From contig OZ037861.1 of the NCBI GenBank assembly GCA_964035575.1, forward strand, positions 186,001-250,000: a stretch of 64,000 nucleotides of DNA, given 5' to 3'. The DNA is from Rhynchopus sp. YZ270_cl-10. Taxonomy: Eukaryota; Euglenozoa; Diplonemea; Diplonemida; Diplonemidae. Each line of letters begins with the position of its first letter. Position 1 is the first letter of the stretch. The notes below the pieces were generated by a model, which was not told the DNA's origin, made no database searches, and was given only the letters and a program-made list of their open reading frames with translations. This document shows, in pieces, positions 54,493-62,249 of the stretch. Position numbers and translations under genes: made by a program.

Positions 54493-56232
54493 ATGGGACG
54501 CTTCAGCCCCGCATCGGGCCTTATTCTGCTTGGCACAGTGCTCACAGTGTCTGGAGCCCTGCAGGACCTGTGTGAGTCGCCTGATCTTGAGGAGCTTGTG
54601 CCTCAGTACCGTGCAGCGTCTTCAGTGCGGAGCGACTGTGCCATTGCAGGTGGGAGTGTCAATGCGGGACTGAGTATGTGCGACGCGAAGCTGCTGGCGC
54701 CTTGGTGCCCGGTGTCCGCTGCGGACTCGTGGTACAGCGTGAACTTCGGGGTGCAGGTTGTGGTGACGCACTACGAGATGTCTGGACACTACTACGGTGG
54801 TGCGTGGGGGTGGGTCAAGCAGTTTGACATCGAAGCCTCAGACAACTTCCAGTACAAGACCGTGGTCTCGGGCGCGCAGGGACCATCCTCGCAACAGTGC
54901 ACGGGGGCGTCGGGTGCGGCGGTGACCCCGTTCCAGGCAACTCAAGTACGTTTGACGAACATGGTGACTGGGTGGGCGACGCCGTCTGTGAAGGTGAAGT
55001 TCTTCGGCTGCGTTGTGAAGCCGCTGTCGATTGGGCAGATTGATTACTCATTCCCTGCCGGGCAGTACCTAAGGAATGCGGACCTGAAGTGGACGCTGAA
55101 CTGCCCGACCAGTGCGATGGTGGACGTGACGTTCTCGAAGATGCATGTGGAGACAGGCTACGACGCAGTGACGGTGGCAGGGGGGACGCGCTACAGCGGG
55201 ACCGCACTCCCAGCGGCAATCACCGTGCCTTCAGGGTCTGTGGTGCACTTCACGTCTGACGGTTCCGTGGAGTACACTGGGTTTACCCTGAACTACCAGT
55301 GCTCCTCGACGGCAGAAAGCTTTGCCGTGACGCTGGACACGGTGCACTGCAGACAGGAGAACGACGGAGGGGGCAGTGCAGAGGAGGTCTTTGGGAACCT
55401 CTACGTGCAAGGCCCGTGGACGGAGTATCCGTTCAACCTGCTCGAGGACGCAGCTGTGTCGATCAACGAGGGGACGTCCCATGCTGTGGGGAAGACCGTC
55501 GCCTATGGGAGTGTGAGCTACAGCCAGGTGGTGACGATCGGGGGACACCTTTACGAGGAGGACACAGGCGGGGACGACGACTTGGGTGCTCAGGCCTCCA
55601 GCAAAACAGTGCTGGATTGGATCGCCGCAGGGTCGGCGTCGCTGACGTTCACCAACGGAGGCACCATCATCGACGCGCACTTCACGATTTCTGCGAAAAA
55701 GCGCCGGTACATGGAAGTGGTGCAGGTGCAGTGTGTTTCCCCTTCGAAGGGAACTGACGTCTGGACACAGGCCGGTCTGACGCTGGCCATGGCTGGTGTT
55801 GTGGTTGCAAAAGAGTTGGTTGGGGCCATCCCGGCTGGGCTTAACATCGTGACCTTTCCGGTGAAGGTGGGCTTTGCTCTCTACAGCAACCGGGTACTCG
55901 TCTTTGAGGCGCCCGCGATGTTTCTGAACTTCATGGCAAAATCCTACCCTGGCGCTGACGACCTGATTGTGAAGATCAACAACAACAAGGTGTGGCCATC
56001 TGCGGAGTACCAGAGCATCTCTTCCCAGCAGTACCGGAGCGTGGGGCAGAAGGTGGTGCTCGATGCAGGGAAGCATGTCAGCCTGTTCGAGTACGACAGT
56101 GCAAGCGACGACGACTTCCTCGGCAGTTTGTACATCCCATCCAATACGGAGCTTGGCTACCACCAGATCGCTCTGGTGAACGTGGACGAGGAGAGTCTAT
56201 ACAATGTGTTCATCAGCATCACAGAAGAGTAG
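54493..56232 (+). CDS. Secreted F5/8C (discoidin)-CUB-C2-like protein
   Basis: An intronless frame of 579 residues. The ATG follows an A-rich leader (AAAGCAACAAACATATGGG). A hydrophobic signal peptide covers ~8-23 (GLILLGTVLTVSGA). Residues ~45-170 read like an F5/8C discoidin domain (WYSVNFGVQVVVTHYEMSG, WVKQFDIEASDN, VRLTNMVTGW). Residues ~175-270 read like a CUB domain (LKWTLNCP, VDVTFSKMHVETGYDAVTV, HFTSDGS, GFTLNYQC). Two further beta-sandwich units follow (~285-400, with EEDTGGDDDLG, and ~470-579, with FEYDSASDDDFLGSLYI); the acidic loops resemble calcium-binding C2 loops. Such modules bind carbohydrate, lipid or protein outside the cell, so a secreted or cell-surface adhesion role is inferred. 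An AATAAA lies at 56267-56272, 35 bases after the stop. The exact family is not recognised. Confidence 0.8.
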   Translation: MGRFSPASGLILLGTVLTVSGALQDLCESPDLEELVPQYRAASSVRSDCAIAGGSVNAGLSMCDAKLLAPWCPVSAADSWYSVNFGVQVVVTHYEMSGHYYGGAWGWVKQFDIEASDNFQYKTVVSGAQGPSSQQCTGASGAAVTPFQATQVRLTNMVTGWATPSVKVKFFGCVVKPLSIGQIDYSFPAGQYLRNADLKWTLNCPTSAMVDVTFSKMHVETGYDAVTVAGGTRYSGTALPAAITVPSGSVVHFTSDGSVEYTGFTLNYQCSSTAESFAVTLDTVHCRQENDGGGSAEEVFGNLYVQGPWTEYPFNLLEDAAVSINEGTSHAVGKTVAYGSVSYSQVVTIGGHLYEEDTGGDDDLGAQASSKTVLDWIAAGSASLTFTNGGTIIDAHFTISAKKRRYMEVVQVQCVSPSKGTDVWTQAGLTLAMAGVVVAKELVGAIPAGLNIVTFPVKVGFALYSNRVLVFEAPAMFLNFMAKSYPGADDLIVKINNNKVWPSAEYQSISSQQYRSVGQKVVLDAGKHVSLFEYDSASDDDFLGSLYIPSNTELGYHQIALVNVDEESLYNVFISITEE

Positions 56233-57926
56233 GAACACCAATCAGGCACGGTGCAAATATTCATCCAATAAACCCAATTGGGATGGGCACGTGCCTGATG
56301 CATATTTCACCCCCTCTCTTTTTCTTTTAGTTTCGGCTGTGTTCTAGGTGCCTGAGTACTAGAGGCGTTTGCACCTTTCAACGTTGCTTTATTTAGATTG
56401 CGAGTAAGATGTCTGTGCTCGAGTAGGCCACAGTGTATCGTATAACGTTTTCTTTATAAAGGTGGCTAAGCACGAGAGGCTTAGGATCATCTTATAAACT
56501 TTTCTTTTCTTTTCTTATCTTTCGTTCTTTCTTTTTGGGAAAAACGAGGGATTTTTTTCAGCACAATTACTTTCTTTTATTTCCAGCGCCCCTCCTGTGT
56601 CACTCATTCCAGAAACCAACTCAAGTGACCCGAGGTGAACTCGAAGGGTCGGGTGCGTCTCGCACTCGCCCCTCCAGTATCGGTGTCGTTTTTGTTGAAG
56701 TGCTAGGCCAACGTTTGATGCTTTTCACTATCAAACAAGGTTTTTACTGAGAAGGTGGCGGAGCGTGCAGCTGTACAGAAGACGGTTTTTCTTTTACTAC
56801 CCCCCCTTTTCCCCCTCTTTTTTTCTCGTTTCACTTTCCACATCCACCTGATTTTGCCTGAATTTGCAGTAGAGTTTGATGGGAGCAAGCACCAACCTAG
56901 ACACACATGCCACTGCCACAAGCAGGTACTTCTATTTGCATCGCTGTGCACATGGCGTTAAATACTCAATCACACACCGCTAAACACTACCAAATTTCAG
57001 GAACAATCAGGAGGGCTATTCTCATTTTTATTTTTTATTTTATGCAGTTGGCAGTGGCATCTTATCTTGTTTGCATCCGGTTACGTTTTAAGAGTTTGTG
57101 GAACAAAATTGTTTTTGTTTCAAACAAAAAACAAAAAAACAAAAATAACATCACTGTTATCTAGTGATAGTAGTCTGTTATCAAACAAAATTTTGTTTCA
57201 ACACTCGATGATCTTCTTCTTGTACTTCGCGTGAGTCTGATGTTTTGCAGAGCGCCATGCACAAGAAGAAGGATGCTCGGAACGGAAGCCGTGTGAGTGC
57301 ACAATAATGGATCACCCAACCCCACCCCTGTTTCTCCTCTCTCTTTCACTTCATTGTGATCGTTGCATATTTGTCAGCGATATTCTCCACCCCTCCATTT
57401 TCAATCCCCACATCAGTCTGAGAAGAGGAACGCAAAAAAAGAGGGGAAAAAAAAAAAATGCTTCATGAGGCTCAGGATTCAGCTGATTTTATATTTTTGT
57501 TACGCACACTACTTTGTGAGTGGAAAGTGTCAGCGTGGTTCACCCAACCGTGCTCCGCAACACCATTACCCCAACAGGTGAGAGGTAATGTGTGGAAGCG
57601 TCAACGCATCAAACAAGAAAGGGGGGTGAGGGAAACTACATATGGCACTTTATTTTTTGCGATTCATGTTTTTTATTGCATCGTTTCGTCAATTTATCAT
57701 TTTTTTTTTTATTTTAAAATATTTTCTATTGTTTGCCGCAGGGTGCGCTGCTTTCATCCGGGTTGGCATCGTACGTGGGTCAGTCGGAGGTGCCCCTGCA
57801 TCAACAGCTACTATTTATTTTCAGCCTTTTCCCTTCCCAAACTCACCCCCAGTGTAGCGTGACTGCCAAATCCGGGTGATTTGTGCCCTAAAATGAGTGA
57901 CGTATTGTCTTCCTGCTCCAACCAAA
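56233..57926. other. Intergenic region with repeats and weak candidate exons
   Basis: 56459-56505 and 57735-57830 are family R copies, the latter ending in CATCAACAGCTACTATTTATTTTCAG, which looks like an intron 3' end. 57145-57195 is the TAGTGATAGTAGTCT repeat. Three small stretches have splice-like borders: ~56877-56927 (GACGGG.. TGCCACTGCCACAAGCAG then GTACTT), 57250-57291 (TTTTGCAG before, GTGAGT after; SAMHKKKDARNGSR) and from 57417 (ACATCAG before; SEKRNAKKEGKKKK). The last two join in phase 0. A small lysine-rich multi-exon gene is possible but not established. Confidence 0.3.
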
Positions 57927-58013
57927 GTGGTGGCTGTATTGTGATACGTGCACATCACAGTACAGGTGTATTATGTATTGTGATGGGGCAATGATCACAA
58001 TACAGCTGCCACC
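57927..58013. mobile_element. Palindromic MITE, copy 2 (related to 44466-44583)
   Basis: GTGGTGGCTGTATTGTGAT at the left faces ATCACAATACAGCTGCCAC at the right, with TGTATTATGTATTGTGATGG inside. It is shorter than copy 1 and a target duplication is not clear. Confidence 0.65.
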
Positions 58014-58048
58014 CGAAGAAGGTACATAGTGTTTCTCTCAATTCCGTT

Positions 58049-58153
58049 CTACACGACGCCACATGTCATGTGACATGGTGATAAAGATGACACGTGATAT
58101 AGCATGTCAGAAATGTCATGTTGCATGTGACGCTGACATGAGGCGTCGTGTAG
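58049..58153. mobile_element. 105-bp palindromic MITE of a second family
   Basis: CTACACGACGCCACATGTCA at the left and its inverse TGACATGAGGCGTCGTGTAG at the right (one mismatch). Internal CATGTGACATG-type repeats add further folding. No clear target duplication. It lies 35 bp from the preceding MITE. Confidence 0.65.
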
Positions 58154-58451
58154 CCCTCACGGAAACTATGCTCCCCCTCCCCTCCATCCCATACCCACAC
58201 CTCCTATTTCAGCACTACGGTGCAAGCCAAGTTGGCTGTCTATTAAAAAGACAGAAGTTCCTGTAAAACAGATGTCCCCCTTTTTTGAAAATATTTTTGC
58301 CAAGAATCAGCAAAGGCTGCTTCAAGGAAGAGGGGTTCTTCGACAGTGGAAAATTTTCTCCTCTGCATAAATCCATTACCCAAAAAGTATTTCTTGTCCT
58401 CCACACCCCACCACCACACACAGAGCTCACACAAAAAACCACAACAAAGAC

Positions 58452-59591
58452 ATGGACGTGAACATCAAGGGTTTCGACACGAATGGGCACGTGGTCGAGG
58501 TGGGTGCAGATGACACAGTGGAGGACTTGCGGCGGAAGGTGGCGTCTGCAATGGGGTTGCCTGAAGACGGCTTTTGCATGAGTTTCGGAGGCGAAGCGAT
58601 GGGAGCAGGAGCGGACATGACGCAGCTGAGTGCTGGTGACACAATCATCCTGACGAAGACGAAGAAGCAAGAAGCCATTGCAGAGCTTCGTGCGTTGGGT
58701 GAGACAGACCTGACCGCCGAGAGGTTGGCTCAGGTGAAGAAGGATCCTGTGGTGGCGTGTTTGCTTCTGCAGGCGGAGGTTGCGACTGTTATTCCGAATG
58801 GGTTCTTCTCAAGCACGTCGTTAACGAGACTTGATCTCAGTGCTGAGTCCATTGTGACTCGCATCGGAGGCGGTTTCCTACTCAACTGCACCTCGTTGAC
58901 AAGTGTAGACCTCTCTGGGTTGAGCAATGTGACGCAGGTTGGTAATGACTTCCTTGCAAACTGCACCAGCTTAAGCACTCTGGATTTATCAGCACTCCGC
59001 AATGTGACGCAGGTTGATCACTTCTTTCTTCTCGGCTGCAAGAGCTTAACCAACGTCGATTTATCTCCACTCAGCAATGTGACGCAGGTTGGTGCGCAGT
59101 TCCTGTCGAACTGCAAAAGCTTAACGACCCTCAATTTGTCACCACTGAGCAAAGTGACGCAGATCGGTTCGCACTTTCTTGTGAACTGCAGCAGTTTAAC
59201 GACCCTCAATTTATCACCACTCAGCAATGTAACGCAGCTCGGTTCGTACTTTCTTGCGGACTGTACCAACTTAACGACCCTCGATTTGTCAGCACTCAGC
59301 AATGTTACGCAGGTTGGTTGGCAGTTCCTGGGGAACTGCAGCAGCTTATCGACTCTGGATTTGTCACCACTGAGCAGGATTACCAATATTCATGCTGGTT
59401 TTGGGGGTCGTACGTGGTTTGCTGAGGGCTGCACTTCGTTGACGAGCATTTACCTTTCTGGCTGCAGCAGTGTTGTGTCCAACGAAGTGAGGAAGGGCGA
59501 GCTGAAGCATCTTGTGGTTGAAGCACGTCCGGAACGAAGCAGAGACGAATCCCCCGAGGAAAGCCAGAAGCGACTGAGACACGCACAATGA
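58452..59591 (+). CDS. Ubiquitin-like / leucine-rich-repeat protein 1
   Basis: An intronless frame of 379 residues. The ATG (AACAAAGACATGGACG) is chosen because the upstream leader and the start are conserved in the neighbouring paralogue. Residues 1-75 form a ubiquitin-like beta-grasp domain (TVEDLRRKVASAMGLPEDGF, GDTIILTKT). After a helical stretch come nine repeats of about 25 residues (~118-345) with the pattern LTTLDLSPLSNVTQVG then FL and NCTS, resembling BspA-type LRRs. The C-terminus is charged (ERSRDESPEESQKRLRHAQ). No signal peptide or membrane segment is seen. Ubl plus LRR could be a cytosolic adaptor, but no function is known to me. It is a tandem duplicate of the gene at 60730; the two differ by exactly three LRR units plus one residue. 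Confidence 0.85.
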   Translation: MDVNIKGFDTNGHVVEVGADDTVEDLRRKVASAMGLPEDGFCMSFGGEAMGAGADMTQLSAGDTIILTKTKKQEAIAELRALGETDLTAERLAQVKKDPVVACLLLQAEVATVIPNGFFSSTSLTRLDLSAESIVTRIGGGFLLNCTSLTSVDLSGLSNVTQVGNDFLANCTSLSTLDLSALRNVTQVDHFFLLGCKSLTNVDLSPLSNVTQVGAQFLSNCKSLTTLNLSPLSKVTQIGSHFLVNCSSLTTLNLSPLSNVTQLGSYFLADCTNLTTLDLSALSNVTQVGWQFLGNCSSLSTLDLSPLSRITNIHAGFGGRTWFAEGCTSLTSIYLSGCSSVVSNEVRKGELKHLVVEARPERSRDESPEESQKRLRHAQ

Positions 59592-60729
59592 GGACGTGGT
59601 GTGTTGGTGGGAGGGCAGCACCTCCCCGAGGTGGAGGGTCTCTGGCAGTGTGTCTGCTGCGTCCTCAGGTTCGGAGAAGAAGAGGGACACAGTCTTGCTC
59701 ACCGTGGCACAGACTACTACTTGGTGCGAGAGGAGAGCTGCTGAGGAAGACGTTCCAGAGAGGGGCAGGTGGCGAGAGGCGGCAAGGGAGCACATGGGGT
59801 TAATAGTGGGAAGGGAGGGAAAAGGGAAACAGGGTAAGAAGACTGGGAACATTACATCTGGATAGACATCAGAGCATGGCATATGGGTAGGATGATAGGT
59901 TGGAGTTGGGAGTGTGGAAGTAGCAATTGTGGGGATCATCCTTGGGTGTCTACACTAATACAACCAAGTTTTCAAAACTGAGTGTAACAATTATATGGGT
60001 GAAAAAAGCAAAAACAAAAAAGATAAGAAAGAAACAAAAAGTTGCGTTAATGAAACAAGGAGAGGAAAGCGGTGACAGTAGTGTGCATCCTCGGTTGCAT
60101 GCACACTAGTCCCATCTTTGGGGGTTTTACCTTTAACCCTTTAGACCCCACATGGACAATATATGTCCAAGAAAATGACGACGAGCAATGCGAAAGGATC
60201 TACTCTCCCCCAGAGAGTTTTTTGACGCAGTTTGAGTTTAGGTGAAGCGCCTGCGACCCACCGATGTGCAAGATACTTCTCCCCACCCCCTTATCATAGT
60301 TTCCCACCCCCTCCCCTTTTATCCACTCCCTTGAGATACTTTTGACCGTACTTTTCTCTTCTTTTCCCAAATCCCCACCCCTTTGCTTTACTATGCTTGC
60401 ACAACCCACCCCAAGCAAAAATTACGACAGCAAAACAAACCAGAAAAACCAAGTGCCCCACCCTCCAGCTTACAATAGGGTGCTCTCAGTACCAGCCTCT
60501 TGAGTTTCGCCTCACGGGTCTCACCTGCCCTTTAAAGGAGAGAGAGAGCAAAGTCAAACTGCTGCTCTATGCAAAGAAAAACAAAATCCACAAATTGTGT
60601 TATTATACGCTGTGTGCTGCAAAAAGAATCCCCACAAAAACCCATATCTTTTGCATGACTTGCTTGTTGTCTTGTCCTCCGCACCCCACCACCACACACA
60701 GAGATCACAACACAAACCACAACAAAGAC
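59592..60729. other. Spacer between the two Ubl-LRR genes
   Basis: 59592-59758 (GGACGTGGTGTGTTGGTGGG to AGGAAGACGTTCCA) is repeated after the second gene at 61642-61807. 59938-59977 is repeat T. 60080-60107 is a GTGTGCAT...ATGCACAC hairpin. 60585-60655 (ACGCTGTGTGCTGCAAAAAG, CCCACAAAAACCCATATC) recurs at 61811-61873. TTGTCCTCCGCACCCCACC and CCACAACAAAGAC before the second gene match the leader of the first. Confidence 0.7.
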
Positions 60730-61641
60730 ATGGACGTGAACATCAAGGGTTTCGACACGAATGAGCACGTAGTCGAGGTGGGTGCAGATGACACAGTGGA
60801 GGACTTGCGGCGGAAGGTGGCGTCTGCAATGGGGTTGCCTGAAGACGGCTTTTGCATGAGTTTCGGAGACGAAGCGATGGGAGCAGGAGCGGACATGACG
60901 CAGCTGAGTGCTGGTGACACAATCATCCTGACGAAGACGAAGAAGCAAGAAGCCATTGCAGAGCTTCGTGCGTTGGGTGAGACAGACCTGACGGCACAGA
61001 GGTTGGCTCAGGTGGAGGATCCTGTGGTGGCGTGTTTGCTTCTGCAGGCGGAGGTTGCGACTGTTATTCCGAAAGAGTTTTTGGCATTCACGTCGTTAAC
61101 GAGACTTGATCTCAGTGTTGAGTCCATTGTGACTCGCATTGGAAAAAGCTTCCTGTTGGACTGCGCCTCGTTGACAAGTGTCGACCTGTCTGGGTTGAGC
61201 AATGTGACGGAGGTGGGTTCGGGCTTCCTTGCGGGCTGCACCAGCTTAACAACCCTGGATTTGTCAGGATTCAGCAATGTGACGCAGGTTGATGACACCT
61301 TTCTTTGCGGCTGCAAGAGCTTAACCAACGTCGATTTATCTCCACTCAGCAATGTGACGCAGGTTGGTCACTTCTTCCTTGCGAACTGCATCAGCTTAAG
61401 GACTCTGGATTTGTCACCACTGAGCAGGATTACGCATATTCCTGTGTCTTTTGGGAGTCGTACGGATTTTGCTATGAACTGCAGTTCGTTGAGGAGCATT
61501 TACCTTTCGGGCTGCAGCAGTGCTGTGTCCGACGAAGTGAGGAAGGGCCAGCTGAAGCATCTTGTGGTTGAAGAACGTCCGAAACGAAGCAGAGACGAAT
61601 CCCCCGAGGAAAGCCAGAAGCGACTGAGACACGCACAATGA
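60730..61641 (+). CDS. Ubiquitin-like / leucine-rich-repeat protein 2
   Basis: An intronless frame of 303 residues, paralogue of the preceding gene. The ATG at 60730 is aligned with the paralogue's start; the frame runs on upstream to 60397 but that part has no counterpart and is probably leader. The Ubl domain (1-75) is nearly identical (FGDEAMG for FGGEAMG). Only six LRR units (~117-270) follow instead of nine, so three whole 25-residue units were lost here or gained in the other copy. The C-terminal tail is conserved. LRR faces differ more than the Ubl domain (CASLTSVDLSGLSNVTEVGS versus CTSLTSVDLSGLSNVTQVGN), which could reflect relaxed constraint or changing binding specificity. Function unknown. 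Confidence 0.85.
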   Translation: MDVNIKGFDTNEHVVEVGADDTVEDLRRKVASAMGLPEDGFCMSFGDEAMGAGADMTQLSAGDTIILTKTKKQEAIAELRALGETDLTAQRLAQVEDPVVACLLLQAEVATVIPKEFLAFTSLTRLDLSVESIVTRIGKSFLLDCASLTSVDLSGLSNVTEVGSGFLAGCTSLTTLDLSGFSNVTQVDDTFLCGCKSLTNVDLSPLSNVTQVGHFFLANCISLRTLDLSPLSRITHIPVSFGSRTDFAMNCSSLRSIYLSGCSSAVSDEVRKGQLKHLVVEERPKRSRDESPEESQKRLRHAQ

Positions 61642-62249
61642 GGACGTGGTGTGTTGGTGGGAGGGCAGCACCTCCCCGAGGTGGAGGGTCTCTGGCAGTG
61701 TGTCTGCTGCGTCCTCAGGTTCGGAGAAGAAGAGGGACACAGTCTTGCTCACCGTGGCACAGACTACTACTTGGTGCGAGAGGAGAGCTGCTGAGGAAGA
61801 CGTTCCACACATTGTGCTATTTTACGCTGTGTGCTGCAAAAAGAATCCCCACAAAAACCCATATCTTTTTCATTACAACGTACCTCCCCGCCCAACCCGA
61901 GGCACACTTGTCGTACAGTGAGGGAAGGGAACACAACCACCCCCACCTGCTGTCTCAGTTTCGTGGAACCAGCACTTCTTCCTCTCCCATTCATTCGTTC
62001 TGGATACGTTGTTCAGTGGTGAGGTGGGTTTGGCCTTTGGGTTGCGGTCTTTGTGAGGCGAGTGTGCGTTCCGTTGGTGTGCTGTTGCTACGGCCTGCCT
62101 TCTCATGTCTCCGATGGTGGGGTGCAACATTTTTTTTTTTTTTTTTTTTGTCTTCTTCCTATCACACTCTGTATACTCAACCCCTGCCCCACCTTCACCC
62201 ACTTCCCCCTCACATTTCAGAGTTTAAGAAACCAAACAAAAAAAAAATT
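61642..62249. other. Spacer with a footprint of the tandem duplication
   Basis: 61642-61807 repeats the 3' flank of the first Ubl-LRR gene. At 61808 it switches into a copy of the sequence found upstream of the second gene (61811-61873 versus 60585-60655), then loses similarity. 62124-62145 is a T-rich run. A pyrimidine-rich tract ends in CACATTTCAG at 62220, 29 bases before the next ATG, a likely splice acceptor. Confidence 0.65.

Noticed and set aside
60397-60729. N-terminal extension of the second Ubl-LRR protein
   Set aside because: No counterpart in the paralogue; it includes the conserved leader with a likely splice acceptor, and the ubiquitin-like domain starts at the ATG at 60730.
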